NCBI GenBank assembly: GCA_030077755.1
Contig: JAQJZZ010000008.1
Location: forward strand, 124,001 to 188,000
Source of the DNA: Filosporella fistucella
Lineage: Eukaryota > Ascomycota > Leotiomycetes > Helotiales
DNA length: 64,000 bases
Direction: 5' to 3'
A program made the translations under genes and the position numbers. Shown here one piece after another: positions 12,001 through 23,554 of this stretch. Under the pieces are notes generated by a model that searched no databases, was not told the origin of the DNA, and worked only from the letters and a program-made list of their open reading frames with translations. Position 1 is the first letter of the stretch; each line of letters opens with the position of its first letter.

Positions 12001-13330
12001 GCTGTGGAGGAGGAGGGGAAAGGGGAGATAATTATGACGATATGAATAGAAGTATGGGCCTAAAAAGTTTATAAGAAGGGGACCAAAGAGGTCTAGAGGA
12101 TTGATATGTGTATATGGATGATTCAATGAGGAGGGGTATATAATGAAATTGATGACAAACATAATTATGAAATCGTCTGAGACTGGATTTAACTGGCGAG
12201 TGCTGAATCTATAACCACCGGCATAGCGACCCCAATCCACCCACCTCAATTCTTGATGAGGAATATACATACTTTAATAACTCCCAACCCTATTATTTAC
12301 CTTCTCTACCTCCGCACTTTTCACATAATCAATCACTAAAATCGCTCAATCACACCGTCGATGCTCATAATTAATCCCACCCAAGAACCATCCCGTCTTC
12401 TCAAGCTCTTACCCCCACCAAATAAACGGACTCTCAAGCCCCTCCAATTCATCGGCATAAAGAATATAAAAGTGGGATCATCCCCATCGGCCCGAGAGTG
12501 AGGTGGAGGGATTTCCTTCCCTCAGGGATTAGTGTCATTGCGCCGTAACCGAGATCGAAGCTACTACCTGCCTATCGAAGCTTGAGCTGCAGATGCAACC
12601 AGGTACCGTACAGCCTGAACGGTGGAAAACCAACAGTGTTGTGCTTCCCCGGACAGGGCTCGATAGGCTAGGAGAACGTAGGCTGGGTAGGGTACTCGAG
12701 TATGGTAGGGTTGATGGTGGGGAAAGAGGTGGGTTATCGTGAGCACAGCGCTCCGAACTATCTGGCTGGGCTTACAGGTATGCATTTGAGTTGGAGTTAC
12801 TCCCACTCTAATTGATAAATCCCACAAGAAGCTCTAAATCCAATTTTCCCTCTTTCCACCTCTCAGCTTATTTCAGAAGCCAACTGGATAAACCGACAAC
12901 CTTGAAGGAGGTAGGCAAAATCGTCGGTGCGGAAGAGGGAGATAAGAAGGTAATCTCCCCGATACTTCCCAATCGCGACTTACACACCTTGTAAAATTAC
13001 ATCTACGCAATACCTATATACCGATGCACCAACAAGGTACGTATCAATTTCCCGCCACGCCGGGAAACGACGGGTGCATGCAGGTCAATCAATATTTATA
13101 TCCGTGGTAAGTAAGGGACGGTAGATGCTCGAGCACTGAGCGCGTTGTTGGAAATTGCGATTTATTGCGGATAGGGAAGGTGTGAGTCTGTCTCGCAGAG
13201 GAGGGGTAATAAGATGAGGTGAGCTGCTGTTTAAAGCTTGGTTTCCTGTTTGTTTGTTTGTTGTTGTTGTTCTTCTACTGTAGGGCATTGGGAGTATTTG
13301 ATTCTAGTGATTCATTTCAAGAGGGGAAAT
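12001..13330. other. Intergenic, 3' end of GH31 gene and promoter of sedolisin
   Basis: I see no gene in this 1.3-kb stretch. An AT-rich TATA-like run (ATATTTATAT) lies near 13090, about 240 bp before the sedolisin ATG, followed by a pyrimidine- and GT-rich leader. Confidence 0.45.
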
Positions 13331-15218
13331 ATGTTATCCATATTCCTATCAATTGTTTCGCTGCTGGCGACGGCAATTGCATCTCCATTGCAATCAAGAG
13401 CCGGATACGCAGTCAAGGAAACGCATTTTGTGCCTAGAGGATGGAGTGAGGTGGGAAAACCGAGGGGAGAGATGATGATTACGTTGAGTGTGGGATTGAA
13501 ACAGAGTAATTTTGAGGAATTGGAGAGGCATTTGTATGAAGGTATTTTTCCCGACTGCTAAAAGGGCATTTGAATGGGATGGGCATAACTAATGGAATAA
13601 AGTTTCTGATCCCGATCACGAGAGATATGGAAATCATCTTAGTCATGACGAAGTTTCCAGCCTCGTCAAACCTACGGAAAAGACATCAAAAGCTGTTCAT
13701 GAATGGCTGAAAGAAAATGGCGTTGAGGAATTGACGTACAGTTCTTCGAAAGATTGGATTTCATTCTCGATTTCCATTGCGTCCGCTGAGCGCCTGCTTG
13801 ATACCGAGTACTCTGTTTTCGAGCACGAAGATGGAGATCAACTTGTTCGGACTCCGAAATGGTCGCTTCCTTCTCATCTGCATGAACATATCGATGCTAT
13901 TCAGCCCACTACCTCATTCATGCGTATCTCAACGCGCAAAACGGAATTTATTCATCTCGAACCGTGGGTATCACCAAGCTACAAGAAACCGACCAATACA
14001 GCGATTTCGAAAGTGTGTAATGTTACGTCTGTTACTCCAGATTGTTTCAAAACGCTTTATGGGACAAAGGGATATGAAGTTCAATCCAATGATACGAATA
14101 AAGTCGCTTTCAATAATTTCTTAGGCGAGTTTCCTGTTAGACCGGATACGTATACATTTCTCAAGAAATACAATCCTGGATCTGAAGGATCGGCATATAC
14201 ATTCAAAACTTTCTCTATCGATAACGGGCCTTTACAAGATGGACCATTGACTCTCAATCAATCACTAGATAGTACCTCCATGGAAGCCAACGTCGATGTC
14301 CAAGCCATAGCAGGAATGTCCTACCCTACACCTCTCTATTCCTATTCCACAGGCGGTTCCCCACCATTCAACCCCTCCATAAACACCGATACCAACACCA
14401 ACGAACCCTACCTCGTCTGGCTCAATTACATCTTAAACCAAACCTCCATCCCACAAGTCATCTCAACATCCTACGGCGACGACGAACAAACAGTCCCCTA
14501 CGCCTACGCTCTCCGTGTCTGCCAATCCTTCGCCCAACTCGGCGCTCGCGGTGTCTCAGTACTCTTCGCATCGGGCGATTCGGGCGTAGGAGGCAACAAA
14601 ACCTGTATTTCCAATGACGGCACGAACCGCACCATGTTCCTGCCTGAATTTCCTTCTTCGTGTCCATACATCACCTCCGTAGGCTCCACACACGAATTTG
14701 AACCCGAAGTCGTAGCATATTGGCCCGGACGCACGGATAAGAATGGACGTTGGCATGAGCTGTATAGCAGTGGAGGGGGATTTAGTAATTATTTCCCTAC
14801 GCCTTCTTATCAAGAGAAAACAGTCAAGGGATACGTAGCCGGTCTTAATGGGTCTTTCAAAGGTCTGTATAATTCCACTGGGCGAGCATACCCGGACATC
14901 GCAGCACAAGGTCAGTATTTCGCCTACGTCTGGAACGGAACAGAGGGTACCATCTCCGGCACATCTGCTTCTACACCTTTGATGGCAGGTATCCTCGCTC
15001 TCGTCAACGACGAGCTTTTATCTTGCGGCAAACAGGTTCTAGGGTTTTTGAACCCGTGGTTGTATAAGAGAGGATTCAAAGCATTTACGGATATTAAGAG
15101 TGGGAGTGCTAAGGGGTGTGGGACGGATGGGTTCGATGCAAGAGAGGGTTGGGACCCGGTTAGTGGGTGGGGGACGCCGAGGTTTGGGGATGTGGTTGCT
15201 GCAGCGAAAGGGTTTTGA
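13331..15218 (+). CDS. Secreted sedolisin (S53 family peptidase, tripeptidyl-peptidase type), 608 aa
   Basis: This is an acid-active serine-carboxyl peptidase of family S53, likely removing tripeptides from protein N-termini outside the cell. The ATG at 13331 opens a signal peptide (MLSIFLSIVSLLATAIASP). Exons are 13331-13541 and 13603-15218. The 61-bp intron carries a good branch point (ACTAA near 13589). Residues 20-200 are the pro-domain, ending near the start of the catalytic domain at about residue 210. The catalytic set is visible: Glu298 and Asp302 in SMEANVDVQ, and Ser525 in SGTSASTP. The oxyanion Asp lies in ASGDSGVG, and the C-terminal calcium-binding segment DPVSGWGTP is present. 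About 608 aa is typical of fungal SedB-SedD-like enzymes. The substrate preference (tripeptidyl versus endopeptidase) cannot be told from sequence. Confidence 0.92.
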
Positions 15219-16552
15219 GGAGGGAAGAGGAGGGGAGGAGAAGTGGATATTGAACAATGAAAATAAGAAATGAAATGTCTCTTCTGGCAAAAAATTGAAT
15301 TTGTCTACGAATCATGACCGTCTTTAGCACACCAGCATATTAAAAATTACAATTCAATCCCACCTCGTAGCTGCCCCTAAGGAGACGGCACAAGATACCT
15401 TAACCGATTTACAGGACGTGTTCCCTTTATCACTCCAATTTCCTGCTCCAAATCTTGGTCCCCTCTTGGGTATTCTCTCCTTGATTCTGTCCTTTGTAGA
15501 AGGTATGTAGGAGATAATCCACACCTCTCCCTTCTTTCCTCCCCTCCTTTCCCCATCTTTTCTGCATCTCTCGGCTAACTCTAGATGAAGCTCAAGTTAT
15601 GTGAAATCGTCGTCTTCTATAAAGACAGTCTTGATATTTCTATTACTGACGCGCCGGTGAGTTCAGGAAGTGGAAATATTCCTTCTCATGCCCAGCACCA
15701 TGCTATTCCCATGTCATCACTACTTCCTCGTCGCTGTTTTGTAAAATATACATTTTCCTTGCTACAAGCATTTCAAACCGGTCAAGAAATAAAATCCCAC
15801 CATAGGACGCTTCAAACTGCCTAAGAACTCTCAGCCTATGTCAAGATACGCGCTTAGGCTAGCTCAGCCTTTTGACACATTTCTTTCACTTTGGAAGGTC
15901 CTTCCTTCCTAGCCAGGCTGAGCGAGCGTTTATGTCAGAAACATGTGACAGGTGCTCACTTTCACGAAGATAGAAGAGGGCGACTGGCTTGACCGTAGTT
16001 TGTCTTGCATGTGATCCTTGTGCGGACCTGTGACATACCAGGAAGGCGTCATTGAAGACAATGAGTGTCTCGGAGTGAGTCAAGCTGAAAACAGAAGTGC
16101 AAGCCATGGATGACTAGTTGCGCCTGTGTCTTAGATAGTGATAGGCAGCAATGTCGAGGCTTCTGGGACTGTCTCCCGACTTCAACAATTAATCTAGAGA
16201 CAGAAGGCAAAGTTGCAAGAAATGGTAACCAGTAGGGGTACTGAGATTTTACTAGAGATAATGCATCATGAACAGAAACAACATCGCGAAACAGAACAGC
16301 GAAAGGACACAAGATTTCCGAAAGCAATTCTATTATGCACCCAGGAAAAAAGCACAACCGCTCTGTCTACTATAACCAACGATTCACTGGTACAACTCCT
16401 CTGACCATGATCTTGTCTATCATAGAATCGGTATTCCAATCATCCCATCAATCCCACCCATATGTATTTCCTGTGTATCATTGCCATGATCTATGACCAC
16501 GTCCCATTTTCCCCACCTTTTTGTCCATCCAAGGAAAGAGAACAAACGCCAT
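15219..16552. other. Convergent intergenic region
   Basis: This 1.3-kb stretch lies between the convergent 3' ends of the sedolisin and kinase genes. Only short frames without domains are present. Confidence 0.5.
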
Positions 16553-18070
16553 TTAAGCAGCCCATCCACCCTCTGTAAACATGTTGCCGTCTAACAGGCT
16601 CTGACTAGCCACGTAACTGAATCCTCCAAACGGATTCTCCTTCTCGCCATTCGCGGTTGTGGAACTCCATGGTGCCTTTGTACTGGTGAGAACTGGACTC
16701 AGAGCCAGGTCGGTGAAATCTGCTGAGAAATTCTCTGCCAATTCAGGATCAGTGATCAATGGTTGGATTGGAGCTTCGATCTCTCTCTTAGCCAATTTCT
16801 TCCAGTCAATCTTACGGAAGAACCGATGCTTCTTGATGACAAGCATGTCTTTCGGCATATTTCCACCAAGTCTCTTGCTCGGTTCCTTTCGCAACAATCG
16901 TGTCAGGAGATCCTTCGCGTCCGGTCCAAGGAAATATGGCATCGCCAATTTCTGTTTGACAATTCTCTCCTGGATCTTGGCATGATTTTGTCCTTGAAAG
17001 GGAGGACTGCCAGTGAGCAAATCAAAGCCCAACGCGCCAAATGACCACCAATCGACAGCCATTCCGTATTTTTGTCCCAGTATGACCTCCGGAGCCATAT
17101 ATTCGACCGTTCCAAGCAAGCTGTTGCATTTATCGTTCTCGTCGACCGCGACCTTCGAAAGACCGAAATCAGTAAGAAGTAAATGCCCTTCAGAGTCGAG
17201 TAGACAGTTTTCGGGTTTGAGATCGCGATAAATAACGCCGAGATTTCGATGAAGATGTTCGAGCGCCAAAACCATTTCAGCCATATAGAAAGACGCGACC
17301 TCCTCTGTAAACATCCGCTCCTGCGCAAGATGAGTGAACAATTCTCCGCCTTGCGCATACTCAAGGATTAGATACAACTTTTCGTGATCTTGAAACGCGT
17401 AGAATAATTTCACGACAAATGGGTGCCTATTGACGCTTTCGAGGATGGATCGTTCGGTCTTGGTCTGTTCGACAAGGCGTTTGTGTACGGTCAACGAGGC
17501 CTTCTTGAATTGTTTCTGCGCATAAAGCCGACCTGTAGTCTGCTGCTTCACCAGAATCACAGTACCAAATGTTCCCTTTCCGAGACATCGCAGAGGTTCG
17601 AAATCCTCTGCGCACATCTTTCTCGCAATTGTATCTTGAACCAACCCACCCTCAATCGCGCCATACAGAGGCTTCTCGCGCACGCTTTCGCTCACAAAAT
17701 CATGTTCGAGTGGAACTTCGTAACTGGTAATATCGGAGGTTTCATCGTCACTATAGCCGTCGGAGGTATTCGTTCCCGTACTGCTTTGGGGTTGATCTCT
17801 GAGTTGACTTCTGCTTCGAACAAACGATCCATTTCGTGAATCATTCCCCAGATTCAAGGTCTCGAGTTGTAGTTTCAATTTACTGATCCCTCCCATTCCT
17901 GGTGAAGAATGTCCTCGTAACATTGGGCTGGAGTTGGCGCTTACGACATCGTTAAGTCGTGGTTTTCGTGATGGAGTATAACAACCATAATCCGAGTCTT
18001 CATCTCCTGATCCAGGAACAGGAGTATGAAATCCTCGGACAGTCGTCATTGCAGGCGCTGGGGATTTCAT
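16553..18070 (-). CDS. AGC-family Ser/Thr kinase of S6K/Psk1 type, 505 aa
   Basis: This protein kinase probably acts downstream of TOR, like fission-yeast Psk1 and animal p70 S6 kinase. It has a single exon. Residues 1-150 are a Ser-rich disordered region. The kinase core runs from about 157 to 419, with G-loop GKGTFGTV (164-171), catalytic Lys186 (YAQKQF), YRDLKPEN (Asp283), DFG (301-303) and activation segment NSLLGTVEYMAPE, where Ser317 sits at the PDK1 site. The C-terminal extension ends in a hydrophobic motif FGGFSYVA (481-488, Ser485). It closely resembles the S6K motif FLGFTYVA, and this is what separates it from the Sch9, Ypk and PKA groups. The AGC kinase plus hydrophobic motif is certain; the exact orthology is inferred from that motif. 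Confidence 0.9.
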   Translation of the reverse strand: MKSPAPAMTTVRGFHTPVPGSGDEDSDYGCYTPSRKPRLNDVVSANSSPMLRGHSSPGMGGISKLKLQLETLNLGNDSRNGSFVRSRSQLRDQPQSSTGTNTSDGYSDDETSDITSYEVPLEHDFVSESVREKPLYGAIEGGLVQDTIARKMCAEDFEPLRCLGKGTFGTVILVKQQTTGRLYAQKQFKKASLTVHKRLVEQTKTERSILESVNRHPFVVKLFYAFQDHEKLYLILEYAQGGELFTHLAQERMFTEEVASFYMAEMVLALEHLHRNLGVIYRDLKPENCLLDSEGHLLLTDFGLSKVAVDENDKCNSLLGTVEYMAPEVILGQKYGMAVDWWSFGALGFDLLTGSPPFQGQNHAKIQERIVKQKLAMPYFLGPDAKDLLTRLLRKEPSKRLGGNMPKDMLVIKKHRFFRKIDWKKLAKREIEAPIQPLITDPELAENFSADFTDLALSPVLTSTKAPWSSTTANGEKENPFGGFSYVASQSLLDGNMFTEGGWAA

Positions 18071-19293
18071 TGTTTAAGGTGCTCCGCGGCGCCTCTCAGC
18101 GTCAGCCCGAATCTGGGAACGGTAATTTCGGTGCAGTTTCTGGTGATTCTTCGCGGTTCGCATCTGGTTCTGGACAGTAAAAAGAAAGGCGTTCGTGTCG
18201 GTTTCGATATGCATTTGCAGTTGGGGATTTCGTGGAGGTCCTGGAAAGTATTCACCTTAGGTGTAAAGAAGAAGAGAAAGGAGAGGATCAAGGCTGGAAA
18301 CCTGTTCACAAAATGGCTGACCGAAATATTTCGAGACTAAGCCTAATACGGCTTGGTCCTGAATCATCTAAAAACAACCTCACCTCATCTCGCCTCACCT
18401 CATCCTTCGCTGGAAGCAGCCCCTATTCAGAAAGTCAAGTTGATCCTCTATCTATGCCACAAGCACAGTTGAAAACATGCCCTTCTTCTATACATCAATC
18501 CCACTACTCTCCCCCCCCCCTAAATAAATGTAATACGGTGGAGCCTGTGGGGCTATAGAATCTGAGGCTCTGGGCCAATTCGCTGTCAGAGATCGGGACC
18601 ACTTTTTTACATTTATTTAGGGGGGGGGAGAGTATGTGTCGATGCTTCTTCAGTACGGAGTGTACCGAGCATATTGTAGTAGGGATATTCCATTATTTAG
18701 CATGTGAACCCATGTCTTGCCGCTGTTTCCAGCTTCTGAAGCGCTAACATCCGGAATTAAACTGGCCGAATATCTTCACAATCAGCGAAACTCTATTAGT
18801 GGGTTATGTCTCCTTCAATCTGGTTCTATATGTCATCTATTTGCAAACATATATGGTCTATTACTTCCCTTGTTCTTTGGCAATCGACCTCACCTTTGGT
18901 TGGCTATGACAAAGATGTGGCCATCGGCATATTCCATCCAGGGGGCTTTTAGATCTATAAGATTGATCACAGTGTTTCGGCTGTCACAAGTAGAATTTGG
19001 CTAGCAATGGCCACTGCCTAATGCGATGATCCCGCTATATTCATACATTCAACTGCCTAAGTGCATTGCTAATGCCGCCTTCTCTCCCCAATTCTTCGAT
19101 CTTTTGTGCCAGCTCTCTTTTTCAAGCTACTCATACAATTTGTATTTCCTCAGCCCGTTTTATGTTCGTCGTACTTGTCCTAGCCATTCACATGAGGAGA
19201 TGCCATTTACATGGGTAGATAAAAGCCACATGTGGTTGTATGTACGCACTGCCAAAGCTCGTATCTTGCTTTGCCAACCAAATCTCTCGAATC
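18071..19293. other. Kinase upstream region and AT-rich spacer
   Basis: Apart from the MITE-like element at 18507-18632 I see no gene. Short frames on the plus strand between 18700 and 19330 have no recognisable domain. Confidence 0.45.
18507..18632. mobile_element. 126-bp MITE-like element with C-run terminal inverted repeats, TA duplication
   Basis: The left end reads CTCTC plus a run of C (ten in all from 18511), then TAAATAAATGTAA. The right end is its reverse complement with nine G. The inverted repeats of 26-27 bp are otherwise perfect. The element is flanked on each side by TA (18505-18506 and 18633-18634), as expected for a target-site duplication of the Tc1/mariner superfamily. The roughly 70-bp interior has no open frame. 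It lies about 440 bp upstream of the kinase start. It looks like a non-autonomous miniature element; a stand-alone hairpin is the alternative. Confidence 0.6.
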
Positions 19294-20960
19294 TTATTCT
19301 CTCTTCCCTCTCACACCCCACTCATTTTTAATACTTGAAATGTTGACAGAAGAAACAAAACGCCACAATCCTTCCCCACCAAAGCTATTGTGCTGTGTCT
19401 CGTAGGGGTAAGCGCGCAGGTCGATGTAATCATATGAGGAACCTGTCTTTGCCTTCTTCTCATGCAATAAAGACAATATTCCAGTGATGCGATGGTAAAT
19501 TGCATCTTGTTCCGTGTCACCGCCATCCCTTATGTAGTACCCGAATTCTGAGCGTCTTAAGTCGAGGAATTTCTGAGACCGCAGCAGATATTTGAGGGTC
19601 GTCCTACAGACATGAATTTATTAGCGCTTGATTTTGAGTAGTGGAAAGTGAATTGATTTAGCAATTTCAACCATTGTGGCATGAAATGTGACGGTGTTTC
19701 TACAATTCCAATCCTGAATCCCGGAAAGAAAAGCAACTGCACAGACATACCTCTAGCATACCCATTTCAGACTCAAATTCGAACTCCTCCAGTTGGTAAC
19801 TTTGACGACAAATTTCTGTCAACTCTTCCATTGTGATGTGACTAAAGCCTGTGCCGTCAGAGCTATATTTGGCTAAACGGAGGAAACGCAAAGATGGCAA
19901 GACGGCCGAAAGGGACATCGTATTTACCAACCTTCGCCAGTAGTCTTCAATAGATAGAAACTTGAGTCGTGGCAGACTTCGTAACATCATCTCCACGTCC
20001 GGCAACGGGTTAAAGCCTATATGTGTGTCCGAACAGTCGATCAAACGAAGTGCTTCCAAGTTTTGCAGCTGGTCGACCGGGAAATGAACGAGGAACTCGT
20101 CGATGGGTGTCATAATTAGAACCAGCTCACGCACTTCAAAAAAGCCCAAGTCTTTTTGAACTCGCTCGAGCCGGACACATCGGTATCAAATTCGAGCACC
20201 AGATGAACAATTCTGGGTATGCGTATTCCTTCCACAACAAGGCCGGCAATATTACTAATTTCGATGAGCAGGAACTTCAAGCAGAATTCAAGATGTTTCG
20301 GGTACTCAAGTTGTCCCAGTAGGGGAAATTCGTACTCCACTTCCCTTCGCACCAATTGCCCAATAAAACCATGCACGCGGCAGTGTGGCCAGTCGAACTC
20401 GATGCTCTCACAAAGTGTGATCTTTGGATTCGATTTCAAAAATGCATTCAGACACGCGATTTTCATTTGTTGAACATTTTTTGTAGCTTGCATGTATTCC
20501 GAAGTAAAGGGCTCCTCCCAAGGCACACGAGGAAGAACTCATCTTTACAGCCACGTTTGAGTCAGCATGGCCAATTTTATACTTAGAAAGCAACCAATAA
20601 CAGTTGAGGTTTATCTTACCCCATCTCCTGTAGTCCAACGCATCCTTTTATTAACTTGGCGGTCGCATCAATCTCGGTGACATCGGGACTTAACCACAAG
20701 AGTCTGGCGTATCGTGAGATATTCTTCTATTTTGTCCTTTTAGAAACTCATGTCTAACTTTTTTAAAAATCTCTCCAAAATTGCTGAGCTCACCTTCACC
20801 TTCTTGCCCGTCTCAGAGGTATCTCACGAGAGGTATTCGGAACTAAACGATGTGAGATCAAAGAATTGGTACACGAATGGAGTGACACTGCTAAGCTCTA
20901 ATGCTGCAGCAGCTCTGGAAATCAGGGCATTCCACTCTGTTGGTTTTCACTCTCGCTGTG
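19294..20960 (-). pseudogene. F-box/LRR-type protein remnant, copy 1 (frameshifted)
   Basis: A chain of minus-strand exons resembles fungal F-box/LRR proteins. Near 20690 the peptide RYARLLWLSPDVTEID has the style of the segment after the F-box. It is followed by LRR-like text through 20526-19750 (for example LQNLEALRLID and LPRLKFLSI). A plausible last exon (about 19294-19610) follows a GTATGT..CTGTAG intron. The frame breaks at a run of six T (minus strand; plus 20139-20144): seven T would join KKTWAF directly to FEVREL. Such proteins normally recruit SCF ubiquitin ligase substrates. The N-terminal F-box itself is not recognisable. The single-base break could be a sequencing error, in which case the gene may be intact. 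Confidence 0.45.
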
Positions 20961-20984
20961 ATCATCACCGCTGGTATTACCCCC

Positions 20985-22860
20985 AACCTTCCCCATTGCT
21001 TCTACTGCCCTCAACATCCTCGTCATCCTCGCCCTCATCATGATCGACATTATAGTACACCTCGCTGACACTGTCCCATTCTTCGTTATCTCAATGCTCA
21101 TAATCACTGTCCTGGTTGTGTGTCTGCGTTCCTTTACGCTCCGTAAGGACGAGCATTGTACCACCTTCAATCCATCTTGCCGTAAAGCGTCTAGGATCAT
21201 CCTCACACGCAACAGTTATTCATATAAACTCGAGTGAACCACTTGCCGGACTCTTCAATTCGTCAATCCTTTTCATTATAGCAATTGCAGCAGACAAATC
21301 TGGGTCCTCGGCTTTCGAGAAGGCTTGACAAAGTGGAACATTTTCGGCGACCAGGATAGTGGGTCTCTTGAGGTTCGGAAACCGTGCTAGCAATTCGACA
21401 TATTGTTTGGCGTACTACAGGCAGTGAGTGATTGTACTTTGAGCCCTCTCTTTAGATAGAATGCTAGTAGTGCTTGAGCCATAGTAACATTCCTGAGGAT
21501 CAGGAGGTCCTGGTTCGGAGGTCGATCAAGAACTCTTTTAGATGCAAACCTTCGCATTGAATATTGCGAATATCCCTCAGTCGTACACGCTGCGTTACAT
21601 TCCTGGAGAGGTTTAGAAGTTCCAATGATCTGAGTGTACGCAAAGCTTGATGCAAAGTCGGCATTGAAATATCGTCTTGCCAATCCAGCGTCGCTATCTT
21701 TAAAACCTTCAAAGATCTAAATGCTTGAAGGATCCTCCCAAGAGCAGCCGCAACCGCAGAGTTTCTGGCCGTATTTGATGAGGTCACTACTGCAAAGGAC
21801 TGTATGCTTTGAAGTTGCGAGAGCTCAATCGATCCTTCGATATTGACAATGTTGGGGTAATTGACGGCAAGATATACCAATCTAGAGAGATCGAATATTT
21901 CGTTAAATTGTGCCTTCGTCATGAATACTGAAACTCCCACAGCGAGACCTTAGCAATGGACGGAAAGACAATCTCAGCAGGTGTAAACTCGTCTTGAAGA
22001 TCACCGTTCTCAGTTGCAATATGGAGACGATCGATCTTAGCTTGCGCATTTCCCTCGCCATTGGATTCGAGGACGGATGATTCTCCACTCGTTCCTGATC
22101 TGTGTTGAGTACACCCCGCTCCCAATACCTTTCCCATCGATCAAGATGCAGCTCCCATTGATCAGTACCAGTGCTCGAGGAGAGTAACGCGTTGGAGAAA
22201 TCGAGCTCCATTTGAATCTCTTTACCCGATGAATCAACACCAGTAAGCGGTGCTGTTATTGGATTAAAGTACGAGCTAGGGGAATTGTGTCGGCCAATGT
22301 TATGATGTAAAAGCTATTCCGTGCTAGAAAATCGACTTCATACCCAACTTTCTCGAGATATCTGCAGTGCTTGAGAATTTGAAGTGTTGTGCTTCGATAC
22401 AAGTAGCGAATGTTGAGTCTTAGTTCATTCGAATGTTGATGGATGTTTTGCTACTCAGGTGAGTTAGCATCTTTAACTTTCGTCGGAGTTCCTATGTAAG
22501 CTGGTAAGCATAATATAACATGGGCTGTGTACCTTGATCCGCCTTCCTAAACCTCCACCGGCGTCTTCCAATCCTTGCATCTTAGCATTCGATTCCAGAT
22601 TGACGTACTGGTAAACACGTGGGGTTATCATTCGATTGAAATCACTTGAAAATTTGTGCAAGGATCGAAGCCATTCACATATCCCCTTCCTTCGCATCGA
22701 CCGTACGAAGTAGGAACATATCGGGAGGGCTGCGTACCTCCTCCTCAAACTGCAAGAAGCTTGTCAGCAACACCTGGTAGTATGTGAGGTGGATGTTACA
22801 TGGTTAAAGATGGTTCAAAATAGCATCAATCGGCAACAACATATTTGTTGCCATCGCGGT
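20985..22860 (-). pseudogene. F-box/LRR-type protein remnant, copy 2, with premature stops
   Basis: Minus-strand frames read, in order: an F-box-like start (LLPIDAILNHL near 22815 and NRMITPRVYQYVNL near 22610), a middle part (LHIATENGD and FPSIAKVSLWEFQ), LRR-like segments (FRSLKVLKIATL and LRSLELLNLS near 21600-21730), ARFPNLKRPTILVAENV near 21370, and an acidic tail (HDEGEDDEDVEG near 21020). The pieces lie in different frames without splice sites between several of them. In the tail two in-frame TGA codons (21230-21232 and 21091-21093) interrupt an otherwise continuous reading frame. Both could derive from CGA. The gene looks dead. Its order and style match copy 1, so the two are probably tandem relatives. 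Confidence 0.5.
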
Positions 22861-23554
22861 CGTGGCAGGAGATTGCGCTGCAGTTGGTGAAAGCATTGTG
22901 ACGGTGAAAGCATTGGTACAGAGAAGCCAAAGAAGACACAGAAATGAAGTATGGCACCTCGCTGGAGGAATAACCAACGCAGGGTTGTCAAGGACAGAAG
23001 AATAAAGAGTAGAAGGGGCTGAATACTTGCGCAAGTATTGCGGGTATTGTTTTCGAAGTGGTTGTGCGTGGACAAGAGTTGAGGTTTTGTTCATAGTAAG
23101 GGACAAATAAATACGTGTCCGGAAAACGATTCGACCCAACAAAATTTTAGGCTAGTTGAATCTGAACGCGTGTTTCAATTGAACAAATTCGATTTAAAGC
23201 GAATTTGCTGTTGGAAAGTGATAAACAAATTTAGATAGTCTTCGATAATCTGTCACGTGTCATAGGCACAGCTCCCATTCAACCAGTTCGAGATTGTAAG
23301 TTCACAACCATGGCTGACGTGGGAAGTCGCCACAGATTGCACAGAAATTCGAAATTGTAGTGTGGCAAAGAAATGAATTTTTATGTGCTGTCTATGAAGA
23401 CCTGTAGATACATACACCCACCAACAAATATATACAAATGAAGAGCTCAAAGCACTTGGCCAGATATACCAAAATCTGGCATGCAAAACCTGAGAAAATT
23501 TTCTTCCTCTATCCCTTTTCATCCCATCTTCCATACTCTGCAGCATAGTTGACT
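22861..23554. other. Intergenic, no gene seen
   Basis: AT-rich spacer between the F-box remnant and the 3' end of the cellobiohydrolase gene. Short frames only. Confidence 0.4.
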
